A stretch of DNA of 64,000 nucleotides, taken from Dromiciops gliroides (taxonomy: Eukaryota; Chordata; Mammalia; Microbiotheria; Microbiotheriidae). The notes below the pieces were generated by a model, which ran no database searches, had not been told where the DNA came from, and worked only from the letters and a program-made list of their open reading frames with translations. The stretch's first letter is position 1. Each line of letters begins with the position of its first letter. The stretch spans positions 571,074,784 through 571,138,783 of the forward strand of contig NC_057863.1 in assembly GCF_019393635.1 (NCBI RefSeq), given 5' to 3'. This document shows, in pieces, positions 11,962 to 22,759 of the stretch. The translations under genes were made by a program, and so were the position numbers.

Positions 11962-12115
11962 AAATATCTATATCAGATTACCTGCTGTCTAGGGGAGGGG
12001 GGAGGGAGGAGAGGGAGGGAGAAAAATCTGAAATTGCAAAGCTTGTATAAACAAAAGTTGAGAACTATCTTTACATGTAACAGAAAAAAATAAAATACTT
12101 TATTAATTTTTTAAA
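11560..12115 (+). mobile_element. L1 LINE 3' UTR, severely 5'-truncated
   Basis: Begins at gagcagaaccagaagaacat, the extreme end of ORF2, and runs through ctatggagtatagatgctga, cctgctgtctaggggagggg and a final caggaaaaaaataaaata-like polyadenylation signal (aaataaaatac near 12090). A TA microsatellite has grown inside it at about 11867-11960. Confidence 0.85.
11867..11960. repeat. (TA)n-rich microsatellite inside L1 3' UTR
   Basis: Almost pure alternating T and A with occasional CA and GT units. It splits the L1 3' UTR between its gattaatgtt and atcagattacctgctgtc parts. Confidence 0.9.
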
Positions 12116-12119
12116 AAAT

Positions 12120-13735
12120 TATATGCTCATTCAGGGTACAACCAGTGTCTAATTGAACTTGAAATCTTCCTCATACCCTCTTTACTTAGTATTCTAAATG
12201 TACCTACCATTTATATAAAAAGAACTTGACTGAATGTGGGGGGTGGCTATTTTATTGTGCAGCTGTAGCTATTTTGTGGGTGTGAGTTTTATTTTGGGGT
12301 GCTTAGAGAGTGGCCCCTTACACTCTTGCTAATAGTCTCCATTGTAGCATTTCTGCCTCGGCTGAACCAATAGTATGATTCTCAAAGCCCCATTATCCTA
12401 CAGGAAATCAACATGCTTCGGCCTACGGGTATGTTTTTCAGAAATCAGATAGCTAATCGACATCAGCTGGGCAAAGCACATTTTCAGCAGGCATGTATGC
12501 TGGAAAGTACTACTGTATTACTTTTATTTTAAACTGGAAATGAAACAAAGCCAGGGCAAAGTATTGGCTTGCCCTCGGCGATATTAAGGGGGCAGGATAA
12601 TAAATGGAACTAGAGCGTGGTATACGTAAAATTTGCTTGATCTTTGCCAGAGTCCAGGGTTTTATGTTTGTATATACATATAAAACCTATAGAGAGATAC
12701 ACACACATATGTAACTCTCTATATAAACACACACATACTACACAAATACTTTGGCATTATAAAAAAATAATCTTTTAAACACCATGGTCTTTTATCCACA
12801 ATATTATTGAAAACTTTTATTAAAAATTAAGATACCCTAGAAATCACATAAAGTATTTTATAAGCTTTATGTATTCCCTCAGCCCTTTTGGGGACATTCT
12901 CAAGAGAGACTTCAGATTTCCCAGATAGCTGGGGGACACCACAAACTAATTTGTCCCTATATAGTCCCTGAGAAACCATTTGCCACCTTGTCTTGAGTTA
13001 TTTAAGTTGCCTTTAGTCTCTCACACCTTACTTTAGGAATCCTGGAGGAATGAGCTGTGTTATGAGTTTTTGTCAGTTTAAATTATAGACACCCTTTCCC
13101 TCCCCCAAACCAAGCCACAAATGGGCTCCTTATGGTCCACCATGTCTAGAAACCCTCTTACTGGGCCTTGGGGGCTAGAAGAACCACTTGGCAATAAGCG
13201 CACCTCTGGTTCATTCCTCCTTCTCCTGGATTCTTCTGTTTACCCAGGGAGGGTCTGGCAACCTCCACCCAGTAGACTGGCTAGATTCCCCAGCGTGCCA
13301 GGCACAATTTCCAGGAGCACCATCCCTGCCCTGGAAAAGCATACAAAGAACAGGTTACCTCACAGACCACTGGGGAAATTCCCCATTACTCTGTGGGCAG
13401 GCTGACCCTTTAAATAGCGCTCATCTGGGATTAGAGCCTTTTTTCCCCCAACCTTCTTCTAAACACACTTTCCCTTTACATAACGGATAGTAATAGCTGT
13501 ACAAAGCAGTTTTTTGGGTTGAATAAAGATTGAATTTTCCTTCTTGTCCTACTGAAAACTGATTAGCACTAAGTCTTTGGTAGTTTTTGGTAGTCTGTGT
13601 TCTTTATCTTCCACATCTCACTAATATTTAAAGGCATCCATTGAAATAAAATCCCCATTTACTATACTCTTTACCCCTGACTTCCTCTGACTCTTCTTTT
13701 TAGCCAGCCAACAGCCATCTCTATCTGTGCTCCTT
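12120..13735. other. Unassigned sequence with the first copy of a local repeat
   Basis: No gene recognised. Overlapping open stretches at 13121-13490 lie in somewhat GC-richer sequence but show no known domain. A short (CA)n-like run lies near 12705-12740. Confidence 0.4.
12757..12987 (+). repeat. Locally repeated block, copy 1
   Basis: Shares a long collinear match with 13867-14046: aatcttttaaacamcat, ccacaatattatt, aaagtattttataagctttat, gggcaccacaaactaatttg-like blocks in the same order. Copy 1 carries an extra gtattccctcagcccttttg segment. Confidence 0.75.
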
Positions 13736-13860
13736 TCTTAATTTAGGGTGAGATCAAGTTGATTCATAACTATGTGACCCTAAGTAAGTCATTTACCCTC
13801 TGTCTAAATTTCCTCATCCTCTTGCCTGTTTTGTCTTCCTCTGGATACCTTCCTGCTTAA
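13735..13860 (+). mobile_element. MIR-like fragment
   Basis: aactatgtgaccctaagtaa followed by gtcatttaccctctg and aatttcctcatcctc. Weak and old. Confidence 0.45.
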
Positions 13861-13866
13861 TAATGA

Positions 13867-14046
13867 TTATAAAAACAATCTTTTAAACAACATTGTATCC
13901 ACAATATTATTAATAGTTTTTATTAAAAAGAAATAGCATAAAGTATTTTATAAGCTTTATCCTCAAGAGAGACTGCAGACTTCCCAGATATCTGAGGGCA
14001 CCACAAACTAATTTGTCCCTTTATAATTCCAGGGGAACTATTCACC
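13867..14046 (+). repeat. Locally repeated block, copy 2
   Basis: Second copy of the block at 12757-12987, about 1.1 kb downstream in the same orientation. It is shorter by one internal deletion. It abuts a CR1/L3 fragment. Confidence 0.75.
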
Positions 14047-14049
14047 TTT

Positions 14050-14335
14050 CTTAAATAGGGTGTCCCAAACTGAATACAGCATCCTAGATAATGGTGTGGC
14101 CAGGGCCAAGAAGAGTGGGGTTATCATCTCCTTATTTCTGAAAGTTATAAGCCTCTACTTCTTCCATATTCTTCTTCTTTTTTAAGCTGACAAATCACAC
14201 TACTGTTGCAGACTGAGTTTGTAGTCCTGTGAAACTCCCAGATCTTCTGCCAGATAAATTGTTGAGTGTATCTCCCATCATCAGTTGGACTGGCTATGTA
14301 TATGTTCAGCTGCCTTTGATTGTTAAAATAGTCGA
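14050..14335 (-). mobile_element. CR1/L3 LINE 3' fragment
   Basis: Antisense CR1/L3 order: cccaaactgaatacagcatcc, gtggggttatcatctccttatt, tttgtagtcctgtgaaactc, cagatcttctgccagataaa. No open frame. Confidence 0.7.
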
Positions 14336-14339
14336 ATGC

Positions 14340-15362
14340 ACTGGAATGTGTTATTGTTCAGACTCCTGTCTTTGTCCTATGCGCCCAGCTTAGGCAGTAG
14401 GTGGCTCAGACTTTGTCACCACTGAGGGTTTCTCTGCTTTGCCCTCACAGGGTGTCACTGAGCCGATGCTCTGTCAATGACCTCCCAAGAGAATGGGTAA
14501 TATTGGCTATCGCTGTCTTTTCTCTTTCAGCTTCCCCATTAGATAGATAGCCTTTGGATCATGTTATCAGAAAAGGTAAACTCTTGGCCTGGGAGAAGAG
14601 ACAAGAAAAGAGGAGGGGTGAAGGGAGGGTGAGTCATTCTAAAGTGTATGCTGAGGCAGGGCTCTTAAAGAAACCCTGGGGTTTTTGAAGGAGAAAGTGC
14701 TTAAAGGCAGTTTATGTAGCCAAAAGTGAGGTGGTAAACTGTTGCACTGGGGCCAATATAGGGGCATTTTGGCAGGCCTGTTTATTGGGTTGTGGTACTC
14801 CCTGGTTATCCGATACCTTTGTGGCTCTCTCTGTGAATGCCCGTGAGGGGCTTGGGTGAAAATGTGGAGCTTTTAAGCATTTTAATGTTCTTTCTATTGC
14901 ATTTTAATTTTTAATAAAACTTTTAATAAAGCTCTGTTTAAAGGGCCACAGGGATCAAAAGACTCCATTTAACAAGGAGTACAAATATTGTGTGACTGAG
15001 AGGGAGAGAGATGGCCTTAAGGAGAACATGGTATATCCCTTTCAAGTAAATGCAATAACATTTCTGTTGGAGTGGGGGGAAAGAAAAGGTATATACACAC
15101 ATGGTGTGGGAATGGGAATGGAGTGATTGGGGAGAAGGAAAGCTGGGAAGCAGGTGGTAGAGAGGATTGAGGGCCCAGTGTTAGTGTTGGAAAAAACTTG
15201 GATTCAGGTCCCGGAATCATAGAGTTTTACAGAATTTGAGAGTTGGAAGGGATGTGGCATTTAATAAATGCTAATTGACTGATCTCAGTAGCCCTGAAGA
15301 TCAATCAGTAAATCAAAGGAGTGGATGTATAACATATTCAACATGTGATTGTCCAGCTTCTT
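14340..15362. other. No gene recognised
   Basis: Unique-looking sequence. A short CR1-like catagagttttacagaatttgagagttgg segment occurs near 15222-15285. Nothing else can be supported. Confidence 0.4.
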
Positions 15363-15509
15363 CTTTTTTTTTTGTGGGGTAATGAGGGTTAAGTGACTTG
15401 CCCAGGCTCACACAGCTAGTAAGCATCAAGTGTCTGAGGCCAGATTTGAACTCAGGTCCTCCTGAATCCAGGGCTGGTGCTTTATCCACTTTGCCACTTA
15501 GATGCCCCC
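15363..15509 (-). mobile_element. Short SINE (WSINE1-like)
   Basis: Antisense copy. TSD tgtccagcttctt occurs at about 15350-15362 and 15510-15522. Confidence 0.93.
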
Positions 15510-15733
15510 TGTCCAGCTTCTTTTTGAAGATGTCCAAGAAACCCACCACCTCTGGAGACAGGCCAATTCAAAGTCCTGCCTCTGAAAATGTTAGTAACAT
15601 GGTTTTGGGCAGGTCAATGAAACTCTCAGAGTTCCAAACAGCTCTCTAGTACTGTGACAATGAGTTACCCATTAATGAAGAGAATTACCACACTTGGAGT
15701 TTTCTAAGTTTAAGAAATCACAGATTGGGACCT

Positions 15734-15736
<3 letters not shown>

Positions 15737-15778
<42 letters not shown>

Positions 15779-15785
15779 CTCTCTG
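15737..15785. repeat. (TC)n microsatellite
   Basis: About 24 TC units with one CCTC interruption. Confidence 0.95.
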
Positions 15786-16089
15786 CATATGATATATGAT
15801 CACATGTGCATATGTAAATGCAGATCTATATATGTGTATTATTTGTTGTGCTGGGCAGTCAGTAATTCCAGTCTTTGGAAGAAATTGCTGAGCTTTTGGC
15901 ATTATGAAATAGCCGCCTCTTCACATGATGGTCAGTCACACTGCTCCAAAGACAGTGTGGGAAACCACGCCAAGATTCTTCTGTTTCGTTTGCATGAAAT
16001 TGAACTGACAGATATACCTGTCTATTTTGGGGTCCAAGAAAATGTCTTCTTAGAAACGTGTGAAAATATATTATATGACAGACACTGAA

Positions 16090-16920
16090 AATGTCTCAGA
16101 TGCAGCAATAAATTGATTGTGGTTTTTGGACCAGATGTGAACTAAGTTTAGAATTCATTGGGCTGGTCTCTATTCTAGCTCTCCTGCTTAAGCAAACAGA
16201 GAGAAGTGTCTACTTTTCAATGAAGCCCATTATGTGAGAAGGAGAGGGTTTCTGGTTTTTTCCCCCCTACCCCTGCTCTCCGATGAGAGAAAATTAGAGG
16301 CATCCTAAAAATCAAGAAAGTTTCTCCTTCCTATCATTTGTAAAAAGGATCAAAATTAAACAAGAGACAGATAAGCCTCTTGCCTTCATTGATAGTCTCA
16401 AAATCAGACTCAGTCCATGAAACTCCATGGTGGTGATGGGCCTTTCTGTGTGGATTTGCAGATACCGAAGAGTCATACTGCATATAGGCAAGGATGAGAA
16501 TGCAAAGATTTGTTTTGATAGTATATTGAATTCAGTTTCTAAAAATTTAATATTTAGTTGCACTGAATCCAGACCCAGTTAATAAAATAAGCAAAATATT
16601 ATAGGATCTCTTAGATACTAATGAAACCATCCACAGATGCATTAGGAGGATTAGCAATGTTGTCTTCCTATGTGGGCCTAACACCCCCACCCCCACCCCA
16701 CCAATATGGCATATGTGAGGCTTATTTCCCCTGCTTATTTGCTATTATAGGTTGCCTCATTTTCCATTTAAATCCTAGTTGCACATAGAGCTTTAATACT
16801 AAAAGAAAAAAAACTAGGTACTTAGTCTGACTCATTCTTTTGCAAGCAGATTCATTTCTTAGCTTTTTATTAATGCTATTTGATTTAACAAATATTACTG
16901 ACTACATGCTATGTCCTCTA
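16090..16920. other. No gene recognised
   Basis: No coding motif, RNA or repeat family recognised in this stretch. Confidence 0.4.
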
Positions 16921-16969
16921 CACACTGTTAGTCAAATAACATTGATTAAGCACTTACTATATGCCACTT

Positions 16970-17239
16970 GGGTCAGCTAGGTAGCTCAGTGGATTGAATG
17001 CCAGACCTATAGTCAGGAAGACTCATCTTCCTGAGTTCAAATCTGGCCGCAGACGCTTACCAGTTGTGTGACCCTGGGCAAGTCATTTAGCTCTACCTCA
17101 GTTTCCTCATCTATAAAAATGAGCTAGAGAAGGAAATGGCAAACCATTCTGGTATCTTTGCTAAGAAAACCCCAAAGGGAGTCATGAAGAGTCTTATATG
17201 ACTGAAAAAAGTGACTCAACAAGAACAACAACAACAAAA
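16970..17239 (+). mobile_element. Long SINE (MAR1-like)
   Basis: Sense copy: ggtcagctaggtagctcag head, tgtgaccctgggcaagtc, cagtttcctcatctataaaa, agaaggaaatggcaaacc, and a (AACAAC)n tail. It is one of the most complete copies here. Confidence 0.92.
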
Positions 17240-17386
17240 TATGCCAAACATTGACCTCACGGAAGTGATTTAAGACAAAGATGTCAAACATGATGCCTGG
17301 CCAGAAGTACCCAGTGCTCAAACCAGATCAAAATCTAATTGGAAAATCTTAAACAAAATAATTAAGTAAATAAATAAACAAAACAA

Positions 17387-17538
17387 GGGGCAGCTAGGTG
17401 GCACAGTGGATAGAGCACCAGCCCTGGAGTCAGGAGTACCTGAGTTCAAATCCGGCCTCAGACACTTAACACTTACTAGCTGTGTGACCTTGGGCAAGTC
17501 ACTTAACCCCAATTGCCTCACTAAAAAAAAAATGCATT
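17387..17538 (+). mobile_element. Short SINE (WSINE1-like)
   Basis: Sense copy close to consensus with an A tail. The TSD aaataaacaaaacaa is a perfect 15 bp at 17372-17386 and 17539-17553. Confidence 0.95.
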
Positions 17539-17934
17539 AAATAAACAAAACAAATCTTAATAAATAATATTATCCAAACTACAGTAAAACACAGATAACA
17601 TTACATTTTAAAACCAAGTCAATATGCTGTCCTCCTAATCTCTATGTATCAATTAATGCCCAGCCCCTCCCCTTTTTATTTAAATTTGACACCACAGGTT
17701 TAAGATACTGGGTATGCAAGACATATATACAATGAAACAATCTGAAATGTTATTTGAATAAATGGCCAAATTTCAAGGTTAGAAATGCTATAGCAATTCT
17801 TAGAAGAGAAAGAGAAATCAGTGTAGGCTAGAGTATTTGGGAAAGGATACACAGTAGAAGTATGTGATAGGAAGGAGCAGTAGGATTTAGATAGATCGTC
17901 AGGGAAAGATGGGGTGGGGACTCTGAGCACAGAA

Positions 17935-18075
17935 GATGGAATGACTTACTACCTTTGTGGCGCTGGGCAACTCAGTTTTTCTGGGTCTAAATGTCTTCTT
18001 TTGTCAAACGAAATTGAATTAGATTGTCTCTAAGATCTCTTGATTCCTTCCTGATTTCAATCTCTGATCCTATGG
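17935..18075 (+). mobile_element. MIR-type SINE remnant
   Basis: ggcgctgggcaactcag, tagattgtctctaagatctc and ctctgatcctatgga follow the 3' half of an old SINE. Weak. Confidence 0.45.
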
Positions 18076-18079
18076 AACA

Positions 18080-18714
18080 GGGGAATTGGCACCAGGAGGC
18101 TATTATAGGTCCTAGAAGGCAGGAGAATTACACCACTTATATTAGAAAATGAATCCTGCAGGGGATCCCCCAGGTTGACTTGTAAGCACAAAGGGTGTTT
18201 TATTGCTGGAGAGAATGTCAGGATTCCCTCCCCCAAGTGGCATGAAGTAAATGCAAACAGTGTTCCAAATGGTTATTACTCAGCTGATGCAGGGCTGGGA
18301 GTTCCTGAGATTTGTTTGTGAAATGAATAGATCTCCCTTTAAGGAACTGCATGGAGAGAAGGAAATGGGGAGGGGGGCATTAGGGAAAGGGACAAAGAGG
18401 AAGCCAGTCCAGGCAGTAACAGGTGCTCACAATTTCCCTTTAATTTTCCTCAATTGCCCGAAGCCAAGAAGAAGGGTGAAATCAGAAAATACAGGAAAAG
18501 AGGAAGAAAACCTATGTGGATTTGGGGAGACATGAGGCTAAAGGCTGAGCTACTTAGAATACTTGTGGTAAGAATCAGACTTTTCAAATAGGTTGGTAAA
18601 TCCTTTCCTGGACAGCCTATGGGGTAGCCTACAACATGTGCTCACTCCTCATTTTAAAGAAATGGAGACAGAACACATATGGCATTTAAAATCCAGGACT
18701 TTCGGTTTACAGAA
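18080..18714. other. No gene recognised
   Basis: The 94-codon stretch at 18251-18535 is rich in K, E and G but has no recognised motif. Treated as chance. Confidence 0.4.
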
Positions 18715-18870
18715 CTCTCTTGCCATTACTATCTGTGTGACTATTGGAAAGTCACTTAATATTTTTTGAGCTGAGTTTTTTCACATGTGAAAGGGGAGAT
18801 AATAACCACACTTCCTACTTCACAGACTTGTTTTTGAAGAAAGAACTTTGTAAGCTAGAAAGAACTGTAA
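18715..18870 (+). mobile_element. MIR-like old SINE
   Basis: atctgtgtgactattggaaa, gtcacttaatatt, acatgtgaaaggggagataa and aactttgtaagctag fit sense MIR. Confidence 0.6.
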
Positions 18871-19639
18871 TTTGAACCCAAGTAAAATAGGCAAGCTTTG
18901 TCTACTCATGTTGTCTATATTCAGCTCTGTGGGGCTGGGCAGCTGGCCCAGTACCACTGAAAGGTGGAGTGAGTTAGTATCCTGGACACCTGTGTATTGC
19001 TAAGGAAACTGGCTGGGGGTTCCTGTAGGTAAGGAAGTGCACACGCCAGAAATGGCAGAAACAGCATCCTTCTTTTATTTGTCTGCTACATCTTTGTCAT
19101 CATCTGAGAAAGGATGGAAAGGAGCCTTTTCCACACTTAGGAAGAGTAAGAGACTGAGGTCTTAGAGGAAGTCACAGCAGAGAATAACCCAGCTCTGAGT
19201 TGGGATGATGCAATATGGTTTACAGATAGGAAATCAGGAAGTGAAAGCCCTGGCTACTTTTTGATATTGTTCTACTTTCAAACAAAATTATTGTCATGTG
19301 AAGAAGGTGGATATTTTTTCTTAGTGTGAGATCTGGAGTGGAGATGGAATGGAGGTGACCATGGTATTTTTTAAAAATTCTTTTATTATTAATTTAACAA
19401 ATGTTAACAAACAAGAATACTCCAATATAGAGAGGATAGAAAAGTAGGTTTTTTTGTGAAATTAAACTATTATGTACATTTTTTTTTACCAAGAGCATAT
19501 TAAATTTAACAGGATGGTGACCAAACTGTATTGCTTATTTGTGTCCTCTTCTGACATTTCTTTTGCTAAGACATTGAAAGCCATGCCAATGGAGTCCAAG
19601 TTCTGGCAAGTCCTGTTGAGGGAGAAAGGTTAGGTAGTA

Positions 19640-19825
19640 TATTGGTAGCATGGCCAAGTGGATTAGAGCCATGGATTTGGAGTTAGGAAGAATTGAGTTC
19701 AAATCCCACCTCAGATACATCCAAACTGGATGGTCCTGACCACTTCACCTCTCTGAGCTTCTTTACTCATCTGTAAAATGGAAGTGATAATAATACCTAT
19801 CTCAGAGGATTCTAAGGCTCATATA
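19640..19825 (+). mobile_element. tRNA-headed MIR-type SINE
   Basis: gtagcatggccaagtggatt head, gagttaggaagaattgagtt, cttctttactcatctgtaaa and taatacctatctcagagga in order. Confidence 0.65.
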
Positions 19826-19839
19826 AAATGTTGCTTATA

Positions 19840-19971
19840 GGAGCCAGCTAGAAGGTGCAGTGCATAAAGCACTAGCTCTGGATTCAGGAGGACCTGAGTT
19901 CAAATATGGCCTCAGACACTTTTGCCCTGCAAAAACCCAAAAAAACCAAACCAAAACAAAGCAAAATATTA
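19840..19971 (+). mobile_element. Short SINE with internal deletion
   Basis: Sense copy that keeps the head and the cctcagacac segment, then jumps to tgccctgcaaaaaccc, so the middle is missing. A flanking TSD rgaatgttgcttata-like repeat (aaatgttgcttata at 19826-19839 and gaatgttgcttata at 19972-19985) shows it retroposed after, or with, the deletion. Confidence 0.85.
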
Positions 19972-20171
19972 GAATGTTGCTTATAAAGTGTTTTGCAAAA
20001 CTTTGAAGATCTATGTTTATGTGAGCTGTTATTACAACATTGCATATCATTGGAAGTATTACAGGTAGCAATTTTTTAATTAAAAAAATTAAATATCAAT
20101 AAAATAAATTTAAATTTAAAAAATCCAAACAATCAATAAATCATTTTGCACATACCAAAAGGAATTTTTAG

Positions 20172-20795
20172 GTTTTCATAGAGTCATAGAATTACAGAGT
20201 TTGGAGGGTCAACTAGTCCAAACCATAGGAAAACTTTCTCTAATGGTACCTAACAAGGGGTCAAACATTCTTGAAAGCTTCTTATAAAGGGGGGAACCCA
20301 CTCTCTCCTGAGGGATACCATTTCACTTTTGGATGACTTTGATTATTAGCATGCTTTTCATTAAGGCTAAATTAGGAAGGTCTATATCAAACCTAAATTT
20401 TTGCTCCCTGTGGCCAAGCAGAAGAAGTCTAATCCCTTCATCCATATTCCAGCTGTTCAAGTGCTTAAATACAGCTATCATGTGCCCCTTAACACTTATT
20501 TTTATCCTGGTCAAATGCCCTAGCCCCTCCAACTAATCCCAACATGGCGTTATCTAAAGCCCCCTTATCAATGGGGTTTCCCTCCTCAGGATGCTCTTCA
20601 GCTTATCCATATTGTTTCTAAAATCTGGTGGCCAAGGCAGAACCCAAAGCTTTAGTTATGCTCTGACCAGGGTCAAATACCTTGAAATAATTACCTCCCT
20701 AATCCTGGTCACTGTGTATTGATGCTGCCATTGAGCTTGCAGTCCACTAACAAACATGGATAGCAATGGCTGTCTAGCCTGGCTTTCCTGTCTTT
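20172..20795 (-). mobile_element. CR1/L3 LINE 3' end
   Basis: Antisense: catagagtcatagaattacag, ccccttaacacttattttta, ggatgctcttcagcttatcc, gctctgaccagggtcaaata and gcttgcagtccactaac, in the order also seen at 14050 and 25395. It forms the immediate left neighbour of the ERV. Confidence 0.75.
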
Positions 20796-20843
20796 ATTAT
20801 TATTATTAATTGTTATTGTTATTATTTTATTATTATTATTTTA
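20793..20843. repeat. (TTA)n tract
   Basis: Imperfect TTA/TTG repeats just left of the ERV. Confidence 0.85.
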
Positions 20844-20862
20844 ATATAGATTTTTTTGGACC

Positions 20863-21344
20863 TGTGAGATTTAAAATTGGATATTAGATCATAAATCTCC
20901 CCTACTTAACCCTTCCCTTAATTTATCTCCCAGACTAGTAAATGGAAGAAGCTTCTGGTTTTCTAGATAGAGCCTTTATTGTATATAAGGTGTTGTTGAT
21001 TAGAAGGATAGGAAAATAGAAATACAGTACAAATCGTCTTAAATCTAGGCTTAGTCTATATTCCTTATAAAAACTCACCAAACCGATTTAGGCCACCTTT
21101 GGAGTGAGTCAGACCGTCTGTCCCGCGCCGCCAGGAGTCCCGCCAAGCCGGCAAAAAAAAAGGCTACTGCCCTTCTCTCCACCCCGGAAGTCAAAAAAAC
21201 CCCGGCAGGCAGTCTGACATGCGCAGCAGGCGGACTGTACCCGGCAGGCAGTCTGACATGCGCAGCAGGCGGACTGTTCATCTCCTCCCCAAAAGGGTGG
21301 TCCTTGAAAAACTGGCGTCTTTCAGTTATCCTAACCGACTGTTA
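20863..21344 (-). repeat. ERV 3' LTR, truncated at its U3 start
   Basis: 482 bp matching the 5' LTR. Its left (outer) edge ends in CTCACA on the minus strand. Its inner edge joins pol sequence directly, so the terminal roughly 10-22 bp of U3, including any TG start, are missing. It has two copies of the 39-bp U3 repeat. A TATA-like TTTTTATAAGG (minus) lies at 21063-21073 and AATAAA (minus) at 20975-20980. Confidence 0.9.
21201..21277. repeat. 39-bp U3 tandem repeat, two copies
   Basis: Unit cccggcaggcagtctgacat... of 39 bp, copies at 21201-21239 and 21240-21277. It lies upstream of the TATA-like box in the retroviral sense, the place where U3 enhancer repeats usually sit. It is GC- and CpG-rich against AT-rich surroundings. 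Enhancer function is inference. Confidence 0.9.
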
Positions 21345-22756
21345 GAACTTTTTGTAAGAGCTATGAGGGGTTTAGTAATTTCACCAAAAGAGGGTATCCA
21401 TTGTCTACAGTACCCAGCTGCTCCCAGAATGGCTCTCAACTGCCTCTTAGTAGTGGGGGCAGAGAGTTGTTGAATGGCCTGGACTCTCTTAGAAGAGACA
21501 GAGCGAGTTCCAGCAGCCAAAATAAATCCTAAATATTCTACCTGGGGCAAACACCATTGTACCTTTGTCTTGGAAACCTTGTGTCCTCTCTTGTGCAGCT
21601 CCAGCAGTAAGTGACGGCTATCTTCCTGACAAATTTCAGCATTAGGAGAGGCCAAAAGTAAGTCATCAACATATTGTACTAGTATGGAGCCCTTAAAGGT
21701 AATAGAGGCCAGATCCTGCTGTAAAATTTGGGAAAATAATGTGGGACTGTCTACAAATCCCTGTGGGAGTCTAGTCCAGGTCCACTGTCTATTTTTCCAG
21801 GTAAAAGCAAATAAATATTGGAAGTCCTCATGTACTGGTATGGAGAAAAAGGCAGAGCAAAGGTCTACCACTGTGAAACATGTAGATTCATAGGGAATCG
21901 AGGAAATTATCGTAGCCGGGTTTGGAACTATGGAATGTCTAGGAATAACATAATTATTAATCGCTCTAAGATCTTGCACAAAACGATAAACAGGTTTACC
22001 ATCTGGCCCAGGCTTGGGTTTTTTAACTGGCAAAATGGGAGTATTGCATGGAGAGTGATGACATGGAATAATAATACCCTGGCTTTTCAAAGCCTCAATT
22101 ATAGGGGTGATCCCTTCTATTGCTTCCCTAGACAATGGATACTGTGGAATGGAGGGGGGTGGTCCCCCCTTAACTTTAAAGGTAACAGGCATGGCAGACT
22201 TAAGGAGCCCCACCTCATTAGGGGATGAGGCCCATAAAGACTCAGGAATGTCAGAGGGGATTTTGGATACCTCCCCTGCTGTTCCTTGAGCTTCTGTAAG
22301 TAAAATTGGTAATAAATGAACAGTATCCTCTGGCAATTGTAAGGAGACAGCCCCATCTGGAGCACAAGATATGGTTGCTCTAAGCTTGCAAAGGAGATCA
22401 CGACCTAATAAATTTACAGGGGCATCAGGCATGAGTAAAAATGAATGTTCCACTGTTAAGGGCCCCATAGATACCATGCGAGGATTCAATTTTGCCACTC
22501 TCTGGCTCTTTCCTGAGACTCCCACTACATTCAAAAATCCTACAGGTCTACACCCAGCATCTGGTTTGCTTACTAATACTGATTTAGAGGCTCCTGTGTC
22601 TAGCAGACAATCATAATAAGTCTCCCCCACTTTTAAGGTGACATGTGGTTCATTACTCTGGGGAGGTGAATGGACTGGCACAAGTGCATTCAAAAAATCC
22701 GGATCTGGGAATATATGGCTTTCATTATCTATGTTCCATTCCTCCCCAAGACACCA
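21326..22756 (-). CDS. pol: ERV pro-pol, truncated: aspartic protease and most of reverse transcriptase
   Basis: Open without interruption from the codon after the gag stop, in the same frame as gag; there is no ATG start near its beginning (the codon at 22693 is TTG). Counting from that codon, the protease active site LDTGAS is at about 31-36 and the closing LLGRDL at 95-100. Reverse transcriptase then shows VVDLCSAFF (catalytic Asp about 277), LPQGF (309-313) and YVDD (341-344), so all three catalytic aspartates are present. The frame ends about 5 codons after passing into LTR sequence at 21344. Connection remnant, RNase H and integrase are deleted. The protease would normally process Gag-Pol and RT would copy the RNA genome. 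RT activity without RNase H would not support full replication. Expression would require reading through the gag UGA. Confidence 0.92.
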   Translation of the reverse strand, partial: WCLGEEWNIDNESHIFPDPDFLNALVPVHSPPQSNEPHVTLKVGETYYDCLLDTGASKSVLVSKPDAGCRPVGFLNVVGVSGKSQRVAKLNPRMVSMGPLTVEHSFLLMPDAPVNLLGRDLLCKLRATISCAPDGAVSLQLPEDTVHLLPILLTEAQGTAGEVSKIPSDIPESLWASSPNEVGLLKSAMPVTFKVKGGPPPSIPQYPLSREAIEGITPIIEALKSQGIIIPCHHSPCNTPILPVKKPKPGPDGKPVYRFVQDLRAINNYVIPRHSIVPNPATIISSIPYESTCFTVVDLCSAFFSIPVHEDFQYLFAFTWKNRQWTWTRLPQGFVDSPTLFSQILQQDLASITFKGSILVQYVDDLLLASPNAEICQEDSRHLLLELHKRGHKVSKTKVQWCLPQVEYLGFILAAGTRSVSSKRVQAIQQLSAPTTKRQLRAILGAAGYCRQWIPSFGEITKPLIALTKSSNSRLG

Positions 22757-22759
22757 TCA
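22757..22759 (-). promoter_or_regulatory. UGA stop between in-frame gag and pro-pol (candidate readthrough site)
   Basis: Minus-strand context CAG GAA TGA TGG TGT. The frame stays open on both sides, which is the gammaretroviral organisation where a fraction of ribosomes decode the stop. Those viruses commonly use UAG; here it is UGA. I did not fold the downstream RNA for a pseudoknot. Confidence 0.7.

Noticed and set aside
11745..12093. Two overlapping open frames of about 100 and 74 codons
   Set aside because: They run through the TA microsatellite in an L1 3' UTR.
17387..17538. tRNA gene at the SINE head
   Set aside because: The SINE heads are tRNA-derived, but none keeps a complete cloverleaf that I could draw; they are not functional tRNA genes.
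21818..22228. 136-codon plus-strand open frame over the ERV
   Set aside because: It is the antisense shadow of the pol frame, which carries real protease and RT motifs.
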